Positions 11,774 to 19,968 are shown, numbered from the stretch's first letter. The stretch is DNA of 64,000 nucleotides from Geodermatophilus telluris (GCF_900102745.1 NZ_FMZF01000004.1:481569-545568); one strand, 5' to 3'. Numbers and translations: made by a program. Notes: generated by a model from the sequence alone, not told the origin.

Positions 11774-13321
11774 ATGACGCTGCTGCAGGTCGAGGCTCTG
11801 ACGAAGTCGTTCGGGGCCCGCCGCGTCCTGCGGGACGTGTCCTTCAGCATCGCCGAGGGCGAGATCGTGGGTCTCGTCGGCACCAACGGGGCGGGCAAGT
11901 CCACCCTCGGTGACATCGTGGCCGGCATCACCCCGGCCGACTCCGGGCGGATGACGCTGCTGGGCCACCCCTACGCGCCGCTGTCGGCCGCGGACGCCCG
12001 CCACGTCGGCGTCGGCGTGGTCGAGCAGCTGGTCCGCATCGACCCGTCGCTCACCGTCGCCCAGGCCGTCTTCCGCGGCACCGCGCAGGCCGGCCGGCCG
12101 CAGGAGGAGCTGCGGCGGCAGGCCCAGGTGCTGCTGTCCGAGGTCACCCTCGACGTCGACCCCGACACCCTCGTCGGCGACCTGCCGCACTTCGTGCACG
12201 GCCTGGTCGAGACCGCCCGCGTACTGGCCGAGGCCACCCGGCTGGTCGTCCTGGACGAGGTCTCGGCCGCGCTGCTGCCCTCGGAGGTCACCGGCCTGCA
12301 CGCCGTCGCCGGGCGGCTGAGCCGGCAGGGCCGCGGCGTCCTCTACATCAGCCACCGGCTGCCCGAGATGCTCGAGGTGGTCGACCGGGTGCTGGTGCTG
12401 CGCGACGGGTGGATCGCCCTGGACAGCCCGAGCGAGGCGCTCGACCCGGTCCGGCTGGCCGCCGAGACGGTGGGCGAGCCCGTGTCGGTCCCGGTCCGCC
12501 GGGAGACGGTCGCGGCGGTGCCCGACGACGTGGTGCCGCCCGACGACGCCGCGGTGCCCGACGGCGCCGCGGCGCCCGTCCCGGCCCGCCCGGCGCCGTC
12601 GGACGAGGTGGCCCTGCGGGTGCGCAACCTGCGGGTGCCCGGCCGGGTCGAGGGCGTCGACCTGCTGCTGCGCCGCGGCGAGGTGGTGGGGCTGACCGGG
12701 CACCGCTCGTCGGGCGTCCGCGAGATCGCCGACGCGCTGTCCGGGGAGCTGCCGGCGATCACCGACGAGATCGAGCTGCACGGCGAGCCGCCGGCCGACG
12801 CCGGGACGCTGCGGCTGCCGGTCTACCGCCCCGACGAGGACGCCTACGGGGTCGACCCGGGCGAGACGATCGCCCGCACCCTCACCCAGGAGGCGTGGGG
12901 CTCGCTCACCGACCTGCGCAAGGAGATCGCGACGCTGCGCGAGGTCATCCGGACCGTGCACCAGATGGACGTCAAGACGCTGAGCATCCGCACCGTCTTC
13001 GGGGCGCTGTCCGGCGGCGACCAGCACAAGCTGGCGCTGGCGCGGTGGATGTCCTCCGCGCGCGACGTCGTCGTCCTGCACGAGCCCACCCGGGGCCTCG
13101 ACGTCCGGGCTCGCCGCCAGGTGCGCCAGCTGCTCGACGACGCCACCGCGCACGGCACCTCGGTCGTCGTGGTGTCGGTCGACCCCGACGAGCTCGCCGA
13201 GTGCTGCGACCGCGTCGGCATCGTGGTCGACGGCCGGGTCGCCCGGTGGATCGACACCGGCGAGCTCGCCCTCGACTCCGTGCGCGAGCGCATCGTCGAG
13301 GCGGCCACCGCCGCGGCCTGA
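11774..13321 (+). CDS. Duplicated sugar-type ABC ATPase (RbsA/XylG-like), atypical, orphan
   Basis: 515 residues, two ATPase halves joined by a Pro/Ala/Asp-rich linker (about 235-280). Half 1 has an intact Walker A (GTNGAGKST) and Walker B (LVVLDE), but the signature is PHFVHG instead of LSxGQ. Half 2 has no Walker lysine (GHRSSGVRE), an intact signature LSGGDQ, and a Walker B reading VVVLHEPT with His for Asp. So one composite ATP site looks functional and the other erased. No permease or binding protein is adjacent. ATG 11774 follows GGGGAGG. A -10-like TAGCAT lies at 11681. Function uncertain. Confidence 0.82.
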   Translation: MTLLQVEALTKSFGARRVLRDVSFSIAEGEIVGLVGTNGAGKSTLGDIVAGITPADSGRMTLLGHPYAPLSAADARHVGVGVVEQLVRIDPSLTVAQAVFRGTAQAGRPQEELRRQAQVLLSEVTLDVDPDTLVGDLPHFVHGLVETARVLAEATRLVVLDEVSAALLPSEVTGLHAVAGRLSRQGRGVLYISHRLPEMLEVVDRVLVLRDGWIALDSPSEALDPVRLAAETVGEPVSVPVRRETVAAVPDDVVPPDDAAVPDGAAAPVPARPAPSDEVALRVRNLRVPGRVEGVDLLLRRGEVVGLTGHRSSGVREIADALSGELPAITDEIELHGEPPADAGTLRLPVYRPDEDAYGVDPGETIARTLTQEAWGSLTDLRKEIATLREVIRTVHQMDVKTLSIRTVFGALSGGDQHKLALARWMSSARDVVVLHEPTRGLDVRARRQVRQLLDDATAHGTSVVVVSVDPDELAECCDRVGIVVDGRVARWIDTGELALDSVRERIVEAATAAA

Positions 13322-13325
13322 CGCC

Positions 13326-13352
13326 GGCACCCGCCCCGTCGGGGCGGGTGCC
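13326..13352. terminator. Bidirectional terminator after the ABC ATPase gene
   Basis: A perfect 12-bp stem (13326-13337 with 13341-13352) and a 3-base loop between convergent stops at 13321 and 13361. Confidence 0.8.
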
Positions 13353-13360
13353 GAGGGCCG

Positions 13361-14086
13361 TCAGACGGCCACGGTCGCCGCGACGGCGCGCAGCTTGTGC
13401 CGGGCCAGCGCCAGGTTGGCGGTGACGCGGTTGAGCACCAGGTAGATGAACAGGCCGGCGTTGCCCTGCCCCTTGAGCACGTTGATCAGGTGGTACTGGC
13501 TCTGCAGCGTGATGAGGATGTCCTCGACCTCGTCCTTGAGCTCGAGGTCGTTGATCGTGCGCAGCTTGGCGCGCACCACGTTGGAGTTGCCGGCGGCGGC
13601 CACGTTGAGGTCGAAGCCGGGCGTGCCGCCGGCGGCGAGGGCCATGCCGCTGTCGATGTCGACGATCGCGGCGCCGTTGGCACCCTCGATGGCGAGCAGG
13701 TCGGCGATGACGTTGTCGAGCTGTGCCACGGATGGAGCTCCTGTCCTCTGGAGGGGGAAGCGCAGCGGGGTGCTGCTCGCCGGGTCGGGGAGCGACCCGG
13801 CTCGACCGGACGGACCGGACGTCTGTCGGCGAGCGGTGTGCACCGGCGCCGGTGCCACGGGGGCGCGCGTCGCACCGGCCGGGGCGCGGTGCGCGGGAGG
13901 CTCGGCGGCGGGGGGCTCGGCGGCGGGGGGCTCGGCGGCGGGGGGCTCGGCGGCGGGGGGCTCGGCGGCGGGGGGCGGCGCGGCGGGCGGGGACCCGCCG
14001 TCGGGAGCCCGCGGTGGCTCCGGGGGGAGCTCGTGCGGTGCGGCGCGTCCCCGGGACCACAGGGACGCCCACCACCCGGTTGCCAT
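13361..14086 (-). CDS. Roadblock/LC7-type protein with Pro-Ala-Glu repeat linker
   Basis: About 241 residues if started at ATG 14086 (AAGGCGG upstream). The C-terminal 120 residues form a roadblock/LC7-like fold: VAQLDNVIADLLAIEGANGA, VDIDSGMALA and a conserved helix YHLINVLKGQGNAGLFIYLV. Such proteins pair with small GTPases or histidine kinases (conservons, MglB-type), but none is adjacent. The N-terminal half is basic, then Pro/Ala-rich with five PPAAE repeats. An alternative GTG at 13729 (GGAG upstream) would give only the 122-residue domain; the repeats preserve the frame, so the longer form is plausible. Confidence 0.65.
   Translation of the reverse strand: MATGWWASLWSRGRAAPHELPPEPPRAPDGGSPPAAPPPAAEPPAAEPPAAEPPAAEPPAAEPPAHRAPAGATRAPVAPAPVHTARRQTSGPSGRAGSLPDPASSTPLRFPLQRTGAPSVAQLDNVIADLLAIEGANGAAIVDIDSGMALAAGGTPGFDLNVAAAGNSNVVRAKLRTINDLELKDEVEDILITLQSQYHLINVLKGQGNAGLFIYLVLNRVTANLALARHKLRAVAATVAV
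13899..13973 (-). repeat. Five tandem 15-bp repeats inside the roadblock gene
   Basis: Five exact copies of GGCTCGGCGGCGGGG (plus strand) encode PPAAE repeats on the minus strand. The 15-bp unit keeps the reading frame, so copy number could vary without a frameshift. Confidence 0.9.
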
Positions 14087-14316
14087 GCCGTTGTCCGCCT
14101 TCGCCGAGGGCTCGGGAACCCCAGACAACACGGACCGGGGGGACCCGGCAAACCGACCGGCGTGTCCGCAGGTGAGCGCGCCGCCACCGTCGGCGACCGC
14201 ACCGGAGATCCCCCGGCCGGTGCCCGGGCGCGCCCGGCCGGCCGCCACCGGCCCACCCTCGGGTACCTTCCGCCGAGACCGCGCGGGCCCCGCCCGCCGC
14301 CAGTGGAGGAGACGCC

Positions 14317-14880
14317 GTGAAGACCCGGGACCTCGCCTACGTCGCCCTCTTCGCCGCGATCATCGCGGTGCTGGGGACCCTGCCGGCCATCCCCGTCGGT
14401 CCGGTGCCGATCACCGCGCAGACGCTCGGCGTGATGCTGGCCGGCGCCGTCCTGGGGGCCCGCCGCGGCGCCCTCGCGGTGCTGCTGTTCCTCGTCCTGG
14501 TGGCGGTCGGCCTGCCGCTGCTGGCCGGCGGCCGGGGCGGCCTCGCCCCCTTCGCCGGGCCCACGGCGGGCTACCTGCTCAGCTGGCCGGTGGCCGCCCT
14601 CGTCATCGGCCTGCTGACCGAGCGCACCTGGGACCGCTACAACGTCCTGGTCGGCACGCTGGTCAACGTCGTCGGCGGCCTCGCCGTCGTCTACGCCGTC
14701 GGCGTCCCGGTGCTCAAGGTCGCCACCGGGCTGCCCTGGGCCGAGGCGCTCTGGTCCGGCGCCGCGCTCTTCGTCCCGGGCGACCTGTTCAAGGCCTTCG
14801 TCGCCGCGGCCGTCGCCGACGTCGTGCGGCGCAGCTACCCGGTGATCGAGCGTCCCCGGCGGGCCGCCGGCGCCCGGTGA
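14317..14880 (+). CDS. bioY: Biotin ECF transporter S component BioY
   Basis: 187 residues with six hydrophobic helices. Characteristic BioY features are the start LAYVALFAAIIAVLGTLPAIPVG followed by the PITAQTLGVML motif, then GPTAGYLLSWP and the C-terminal PGDLFKAFVAA. It binds biotin in the membrane and docks on an ECF module. GTG 14317 has GGAGGA 6 bases upstream; a -10-like TACCTT lies at 14264. It begins a coupled operon with the ATPase and T component, so it probably has a dedicated energising module. Confidence 0.95.
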   Translation: MKTRDLAYVALFAAIIAVLGTLPAIPVGPVPITAQTLGVMLAGAVLGARRGALAVLLFLVLVAVGLPLLAGGRGGLAPFAGPTAGYLLSWPVAALVIGLLTERTWDRYNVLVGTLVNVVGGLAVVYAVGVPVLKVATGLPWAEALWSGAALFVPGDLFKAFVAAAVADVVRRSYPVIERPRRAAGAR

Positions 14881-15617
14881 GGTTCCGCCGTCCCGGTGCG
14901 GCCCCGGCCGCGGACGACGTCGCCGACCCCGCGCGCGGCATCGAGCTGCGCGGCGTGGGACACCGGTACGGGGAGCGGGTGGTGCTCGACGGCGTCGACC
15001 TGACGTTCCGCGAGGCGCGGGTGGGGGTCATCGGGGCCAACGGGTCGGGCAAGAGCACCCTCGCCCGGCTGCTCAACGGCCTGGTCGTGCCCAGTGAGGG
15101 GCGGGTGCTCGTCGACGGGCTGGACACCCGTACCCAGGTGCGTGCCGTGCGGCGCCGCGTCGGGTTCGTGTTCCAGGATCCCGACGCGCAGATCGTGCAC
15201 CCCACGGTGGCCGAGGACGTCGCCTACGGCCTGGAGAACCAGGGGGTGCCGCCGGACGAGCGCGCCGCCCGCGTCGCCGAGGTGCTCGCGCGGTACGGCC
15301 TGGCCGGGCACGCCGACCACCCGGCGCACCTGCTCTCGGGCGGGCAGAAGCAGCTGCTGGCCATCGCCGGCGTGCTGGTCATGCGCCCGGCCCGCATCGT
15401 GTTCGACGAGCCCACCACGCTGCTGGACCTGGTCAACGCCCGCCGGGTGGCCGAGCTGATCGCCGGGCTCGACCAGCAGGTGGTCGTGGTCACCCACCAG
15501 CTCGACCTGCTCGACGGCTTCGACCGGGTGCTGGTGGTCGACGGCGGCCGGGTGGTCGAGGACGCCGCCCCGGGTCCGGCGGTGGCCGCCTACCGCGCGC
15601 TGATGGCGGTCCGGTGA
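14877..15617 (+). CDS. bioM: Biotin ECF transporter ATPase (BioM/EcfA type)
   Basis: 246 residues. Walker A GANGSGKST, Q-loop VFQDPDAQI (typical of ECF/cobalt ATPases), signature LSGGQKQ, Walker B RIVFDEPTTLLD and the H-loop TH are all intact. GTG 14877 overlaps the bioY stop by 4 bp, and its own stop overlaps the start of the T component. It supplies energy for biotin uptake as a single homodimeric ATPase, as in bioYMN operons. Confidence 0.92.
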   Translation: MRFRRPGAAPAADDVADPARGIELRGVGHRYGERVVLDGVDLTFREARVGVIGANGSGKSTLARLLNGLVVPSEGRVLVDGLDTRTQVRAVRRRVGFVFQDPDAQIVHPTVAEDVAYGLENQGVPPDERAARVAEVLARYGLAGHADHPAHLLSGGQKQLLAIAGVLVMRPARIVFDEPTTLLDLVNARRVAELIAGLDQQVVVVTHQLDLLDGFDRVLVVDGGRVVEDAAPGPAVAAYRALMAVR

Positions 15618-16273
15618 CCCTGGCGCTGTACGTCCCCCGGGCCAGCGTGGTGCACCGGGTGCCGGCCGGGGCGAAGCTGCTCGCCCTCGCCACCCTCGCC
15701 ATCGCCCTCTTCTGGCTGCCCACGCTCGCCGGGGCCGCCGCGGCGCTGCTCGGCACGGTCGCCGTCGGGCTGCTCGTCGCCCGGCTGCCGGTGGCGGTGC
15801 TGGCCCGGCAGGCACGGGCGGTCGGGTGGTGGCTGGTGGCGCTGCTCGCCGTCCACGCGCTGACCACCGACCTGCGGACCGGCGCACAGGTGGCGCTGCG
15901 GCTGCTGACCCTGGTGCTCGCCGCGGCCGTGGTGACGGCGACGACCCGGGTCAGCGAGATGGTCCGGGTGGTCGAGCGGCTGTGCGCCCCGCTGCGGCTG
16001 GTCGGCGTCCGGCCGGCCCGGGTGGGCCTGGTGGTCGCCCTGGCGCTGCGGTTCATCCCGGTGCTCGTCGAGCGCGCCGACCGGATCCGGGCGGCGCAGG
16101 CCGCGCGGGGAGGGTCGGGCCGAGGGGTCCGGGCGTTGCGGACGACGGTCGCGCCGCTGCTGGTGCAGGTGCTGCAGATGGCCCACGACGTCAGCGAGGC
16201 GCTCGACGCCCGCGGCGCCGACGACGTCCCGTCCCGTCCCCGCCGCCGCCGCACCCAGGAGGCCCCGCGATGA
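15614..16273 (+). CDS. bioN: Biotin ECF transporter T component (BioN/EcfT type)
   Basis: 219 residues with about five transmembrane helices, then a cytoplasmic coupling segment. The coupling motif AAQAARGG (A-R-G signature of EcfT proteins) is visible, as is the second helical motif near VSEALDARG. It links BioY to the ATPase. GTG 15614 overlaps bioM, and the stop overlaps the MOSC start (ATGA). Confidence 0.9.
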   Translation: MTLALYVPRASVVHRVPAGAKLLALATLAIALFWLPTLAGAAAALLGTVAVGLLVARLPVAVLARQARAVGWWLVALLAVHALTTDLRTGAQVALRLLTLVLAAAVVTATTRVSEMVRVVERLCAPLRLVGVRPARVGLVVALALRFIPVLVERADRIRAAQAARGGSGRGVRALRTTVAPLLVQVLQMAHDVSEALDARGADDVPSRPRRRRTQEAPR

Positions 16274-16803
16274 CCGGCACGCTGACCGAGATCTGGCTGA
16301 CCCCGACGGCCGCGGCGCCCATGCGGCGGGTGGCCTCCGCGCGGCTGCTGGCCGGCCGCGGACTGGAGGGCGACCGCTACGCCCTCGGCGGCGGCACGTG
16401 GGCGCAGTACCCCGAGCTGGAGAAGCAGCTCACGCTGATCGACGCCGCCGACGTCGCCGCGGTCGCCGCCGAGGTGGGCGTCGCGCTCGCGCCCGGGGAC
16501 ACCCGCCGCAACCTGGTCACCACCGGCGTCGACCTGCCCGCACTGGTGGGCCGCTGGTTCGCCGTCGGCGACGCGCTGCTCTTCGGCGCCAAGCGCTGCC
16601 CGCCCTGCACCCACCTCGAGCGGCTCACCGGCGCACGGCTGGTCAAGGCGATGGTGCACCGCGGCGGGGTGAACGCGGGCGTGTTCGTCGGCGCGGAGGT
16701 CGGCGAGGGGGCCGTCGTCCGGCCGGTGCCCGAGGAGGAGGCGGCCGAGCGCGGGGCGCCCACGGGTGCCGACCGGCCGGTCCCCCGGCTCGTGACCGGC
16801 TGA
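16270..16803 (+). CDS. MOSC domain protein
   Basis: 177 residues. The fold begins EIWLTPTAAAPMRRV and has GLEGDRYA, EKQLTLID, RRNLVTTGVDL and the conserved cysteine in KRCPPCTHL, all MOSC landmarks. MOSC proteins carry sulfur or a molybdenum cofactor sulfido ligand and act on N-hydroxylated substrates or in metal-sulfur chemistry. It is the fourth coupled gene of the bioYMN operon (4-bp overlap). A link between biotin uptake and sulfur delivery is only a guess from that coupling. Confidence 0.9.
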   Translation: MTGTLTEIWLTPTAAAPMRRVASARLLAGRGLEGDRYALGGGTWAQYPELEKQLTLIDAADVAAVAAEVGVALAPGDTRRNLVTTGVDLPALVGRWFAVGDALLFGAKRCPPCTHLERLTGARLVKAMVHRGGVNAGVFVGAEVGEGAVVRPVPEEEAAERGAPTGADRPVPRLVTG

Positions 16804-16835
16804 CCGGTCCCGCACCCGGCCCGCGCGGTCCTGCG

Positions 16836-16880
16836 GCGGGTCGTGCTCTGCCCCGGCTGCGTGGGCAGAGCACGACCCGC
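16836..16880. terminator. Long palindrome after the bioYMN-MOSC operon; repeated family member 1
   Basis: A perfect 18-bp inverted repeat (16836-16853 with 16863-16880) and a 9-base loop. The arm core GGTCGTGCTCTGCCC is shared with the palindrome at 33943-33983, while the loops differ. Confidence 0.8.
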
Positions 16881-16918
16881 CGGCGGAACCTCCCCGCCGC
16901 GCGGCCCGTGGTACGGGT

Positions 16919-17359
16919 GTGGACACCCTCCGCACGCTGCTCAACCTGGTCTGGCTGGTCCTGCACGGCTGGCTGCTCGCGCTGGCCTACGCCCTCGCCG
17001 GGGTCGTCGCCTGCCTCCTCGTCGTCACCATCCCGTTCGGCATCGCCGCGTTCCGCCTCGCGGGCTTCGTCGTGTGGCCCTTCGGGCGGACGACGGTGCC
17101 CGCGCCCGGCGCCGGGGTCGCCTCGGCGCTGGGCAACCTGGTCTGGTTCCTGGTGGCCGGCTGGTGGCTGGCGCTCGTCCACGTGGTGGCCGGCGTCGCC
17201 TTCTGCCTGACGGTCGTCGGCATCCCGTTCGGCATCGCGTCGTTCAAGCTCGCCGCCGTCGGCCTGTTCCCGCTGGGCAAGCGGGTCGTCGACACCACGC
17301 CGCCGCGCGACTGGCTGCACGCCGGCGGCGGCGTCGTCCAGGGGGCGCCGGCCCGCTGA
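16919..17359 (+). CDS. YccF domain membrane protein
   Basis: 146 residues with two copies of a hydrophobic module: helices around LLNLVWLVLHGWLLAL and LGNLVWFLVAGWWLAL, each followed by TIPFGIAAFRLAGF or GIPFGIASFKLAAV. This duplicated PFG motif defines the YccF family of inner-membrane proteins of unknown function. It is a single gene preceded by the palindrome at 16836 and convergent with the thiolase gene. Confidence 0.9.
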   Translation: MDTLRTLLNLVWLVLHGWLLALAYALAGVVACLLVVTIPFGIAAFRLAGFVVWPFGRTTVPAPGAGVASALGNLVWFLVAGWWLALVHVVAGVAFCLTVVGIPFGIASFKLAAVGLFPLGKRVVDTTPPRDWLHAGGGVVQGAPAR

Positions 17360-17367
17360 GCGGACGG

Positions 17368-17391
17368 GGCCTGCGGTCTCAGCCGCAGGCC
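17368..17391. terminator. Possible terminator overlapping the thiolase stop
   Basis: A 9-bp perfect stem (17368-17376 with 17383-17391) lies in the 19-bp gap between convergent genes and overlaps the last thiolase codons. Confidence 0.4.
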
Positions 17392-18536
17392 TCGACGACC
17401 ACCGCGACACCCTGCCCGCCGCCCACCGCGATGGCGGCCAGGCCGAGCCGGCCGCCGGGGCGGCGGACGAGCTGGGAGAACAGCCGGACGGCGAGGACGG
17501 CGCCCGACGCGCCCCACGGGTGGCCGAGCGCGAGCGCTCCCCCCTCGGGGCAGACCCGCTCGGGGTCCAGGTCCAGCTCGGCGCAGCAGGCGAGCACCTG
17601 CCCGGCGAAGGCCTCGTTGAGCTCGACGACGTCGATCTCGTCCAGGGTCACCCCGGCCCGGTCGAGCGCCAGCTGGGTGGCGGGCACCAGGCCGCGGCCC
17701 GGCCGGTCCGGGTCCACGCCGGCCGTCGCGGTGGCCAGCACCCGCAGGCCCGGGACGCCGAGCCGGCGGTGCGTCGCGGCGTCGACCACGGTGACCAGCG
17801 CGGCCCCGTCGTTGACCCCGCAGGCGTTGCCGGCGGTGACGGTGCCGCCGGGCCGGAAGGCGGGGCGCAGCCGGGCTAGCCGCTCCACGGTGAGCCCGCT
17901 GCGCGGACGGTCGTCGCGGGCGACGCCGCCCACCGGGAGGAGCTCGTCGTCGAAGCCGCCGGCGCACCGGGTGGCGACGGCGCGGGCGTGCGACCGGGCC
18001 GCGTACCGGTCCTGCTCCTCGCGGGAGACCCCGCGGTCGCGGGCGAGCAGGTCGGCCGCCGGACCCATGTCCGGGTCGCCGAGGGCGGCCGGCGCGAACG
18101 GTGCCCGCTCGTAGCGCACCGGCTCGCCGCCGTCCTGCGGGGGCCAGGAGCGCCACGGCGCGGTCGAGGCGGACTCGACGCCGCCGGCGAGCACCGCGCC
18201 CGGCTCGCTGCGCACCAGCGCCGCCGCCACGGCGATCGCGGCCAGCCCGCTGCCGCACTGGCGGTCGACGGTGAGGCCGGGCACCGAGACGGGCAGGCCG
18301 GCCTGCAGCGCGGCGACCCGGGCCACGTCGCCGCCGGGACCGGTGCAGTTGCCGAGGACGACGTCCCGGACCTCCCCGGGCGCGATCCCGTGCCGGTCGA
18401 GGCGGTCGGCGAGGGCGGCGACGAGCGGCGCGGCGAGGTCCGCGGCGGTCAGGCGGGCCAGCGACCGGCCGGCCGTGCCGATCGGCGTCCGCAGCGCGTC
18501 GACCAGCACCGGCGCGTCGGCGGCGGGACGGCTCAC
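17379..18536 (-). CDS. Thiolase (acetyl-CoA acyltransferase-like) lacking the second catalytic cysteine
   Basis: 385 residues, normal length. The nucleophile cysteine in DRQCGSGLAAI, the NEAFA motif and GHPWGASGA are all present. At the C-terminal acid-base motif, where thiolases have CxGGGxG, this protein reads AVGGGQG; the codon is GCG, so Cys is replaced by Ala. Thiolysis or condensation would therefore be impaired, and it may act as an acyl carrier or on a different substrate. GTG 18536 overlaps the ligase stop by 4 bp. It is last in a three-gene coupled operon. Confidence 0.88.
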   Translation of the reverse strand: MSRPAADAPVLVDALRTPIGTAGRSLARLTAADLAAPLVAALADRLDRHGIAPGEVRDVVLGNCTGPGGDVARVAALQAGLPVSVPGLTVDRQCGSGLAAIAVAAALVRSEPGAVLAGGVESASTAPWRSWPPQDGGEPVRYERAPFAPAALGDPDMGPAADLLARDRGVSREEQDRYAARSHARAVATRCAGGFDDELLPVGGVARDDRPRSGLTVERLARLRPAFRPGGTVTAGNACGVNDGAALVTVVDAATHRRLGVPGLRVLATATAGVDPDRPGRGLVPATQLALDRAGVTLDEIDVVELNEAFAGQVLACCAELDLDPERVCPEGGALALGHPWGASGAVLAVRLFSQLVRRPGGRLGLAAIAVGGGQGVAVVVEACG

Positions 18537-19555
18537 GCCCGGGCCGCCGACGACAGCGCCCCGGAGGCGGCCAGCGCGGCGAGCGCGGCCCGGTCGACCT
18601 TGCCGCCGGTGGTGAGCGGGAAGGCCGGTGCGTGCAGCCACCGACGCGGCCGGTGCGCCGGGGAGAGACCGGCGCGCGCGGCGGCCCGGGCGGCCGGCAG
18701 GAGGGCGGGGTCGGCGAGCACGGCGGTCACCACCGCCCCCAGGCGCGGGTGCGGCACCCCGACCACCACGACGTCGCCGCCGGTGGCCCCGCGCAGCACC
18801 GTCTCGACGTCGTCGACGAGCACCGTGGCGCCGGCGGTCACCACGGCGTCGCAGCCGCGGCCGCGGACGGTGAGCGCCGCCCCGTCGAGGCTGCCGCGGT
18901 CGCCGACGGTGGCGAACCCGTCGTCGTCCCGCTCGAGGGGACCGTCGGCGCCGTCGTAGCCGAGCGCCAGCCAGGGCGAGCGCACCCACAGCCGGCCGGC
19001 CCGCACCTCGGCCGTCACGCCGGGGAACAGCCGCAGGTCGTCCTCGGCGCTCCCCCACGCGACGAAGGACAGCTCCGCCGCGCCGTAGTAGTGGTGCACG
19101 GTGGCGCCGACCGCGACGGCACGGTCGGCCACCTGCCGGGCCAGCCGGTCACCGGCGACGACGACGGTGCGGCCGCGCAGGTCGGTCCCGGCGGCCAGCG
19201 CGGCGACGAGGGCCGCGGGCGTCAGGTGCGCGTGCGTGGCCTGCTCGGGGGCCGGCACGACCGTGGCGCCGACGCAGCGGGCGTGCACGACGGCGAAGAG
19301 GTTCATCGTCGCCGCGAGCGGGCCGGGCACCCACACCCGGGCCCCGGCGTCCAGGCCGGCCAGCCGGGAGACGTGCGGGAAGGAGCCGGTCCACGAGGCG
19401 GGCGTGCGGACGACGGCCCGGGACCGGCCGGTGGTGCCCGACGTCCGCAGTGCGATCAGGTGCCCGCGCTCGGCGGCGTCGAGGAAGGCCGCGACCGGGT
19501 CCGCGGCGGCGGAGACGTCGACGAGCGGAGGGGACGCTCCCGGCTGCTGGGTCAC
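18533..19555 (-). CDS. Short ANL-superfamily acyl-CoA ligase (AMP-binding, MenE-like length)
   Basis: 340 residues. The phosphate-binding loop LRTSGTTGRSRAVV is only about 37 residues from the start, so the usual N-terminal 130-150 residues are absent, as in short actinobacterial MenE enzymes. Later motifs are YYGAAELSFVAWG, DGFATVGDRG (hinge-region aspartate) and the C-terminal catalytic lysine in TTGGKVDRAAL. It should adenylate a carboxylate and load CoA. Menaquinone synthesis is not supported by the neighbours; the thioesterase and thiolase suggest acyl-CoA metabolism. Both ends overlap neighbours by 4 bp. Confidence 0.85.
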   Translation of the reverse strand: MTQQPGASPPLVDVSAAADPVAAFLDAAERGHLIALRTSGTTGRSRAVVRTPASWTGSFPHVSRLAGLDAGARVWVPGPLAATMNLFAVVHARCVGATVVPAPEQATHAHLTPAALVAALAAGTDLRGRTVVVAGDRLARQVADRAVAVGATVHHYYGAAELSFVAWGSAEDDLRLFPGVTAEVRAGRLWVRSPWLALGYDGADGPLERDDDGFATVGDRGSLDGAALTVRGRGCDAVVTAGATVLVDDVETVLRGATGGDVVVVGVPHPRLGAVVTAVLADPALLPAARAAARAGLSPAHRPRRWLHAPAFPLTTGGKVDRAALAALAASGALSSAARA

Positions 19556-19968
19556 GGGGTGGCGGGCTCGTCGAGCCAGCGGGTGAGGAACTCCTTCTCG
19601 TCGGCGGTCAGCCGGCGCGGCCGGTCGATCGAGAAGTCGAAGGGCACCAGCAGGGTGCTGCCGGTGACCGCGAGCTGCTCGTGGTCGAAGACCTCGTAGT
19701 GGCAGGTGAAGGCCGCGGCGCGGATGCCGGAGACCCAGACCTGCACGTCGAGCGGGCGCGCGGAGTAGACGACCGGCCGCTTGTACTGGATGTCGTGGGC
19801 GGCGACGACCGTCCCCCGGCGCAGGCCGGTGCGCTCCTCGAGGGAGGCGCGCTCGAAGAACAGCGCGACGCGCGCCATCTCGAAGTACTGCAGGTGGACG
19901 ACGTTGTTGACGTGGCCGTAGGCGTCCATGTCCGACCAGCGCATCGGGACCTGCACCGTGTACCGCAC
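19552..19968 (-). CDS. Hotdog-fold acyl-CoA thioesterase (4HBT type)
   Basis: 138 residues. The signature WSDMDAYGHVNNVVHLQYFE carries the catalytic aspartate and the GHVNN motif of 4-hydroxybenzoyl-CoA-type thioesterases. GTG 19968 was chosen because the family starts just before this motif and a -10-like CAGGGT lies 7 bases upstream. It heads an operon with ligase and thiolase and resembles Rv2475c, which in M. tuberculosis also lies close to ettA. Confidence 0.9.
   Translation of the reverse strand: MRYTVQVPMRWSDMDAYGHVNNVVHLQYFEMARVALFFERASLEERTGLRRGTVVAAHDIQYKRPVVYSARPLDVQVWVSGIRAAAFTCHYEVFDHEQLAVTGSTLLVPFDFSIDRPRRLTADEKEFLTRWLDEPATP

Noticed and set aside
13899..13973. Possible CRISPR-like or noncoding tandem repeat
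   Set aside because: Units are contiguous without spacers, 15 bp, and in frame with the roadblock gene, so it is a coding repeat.
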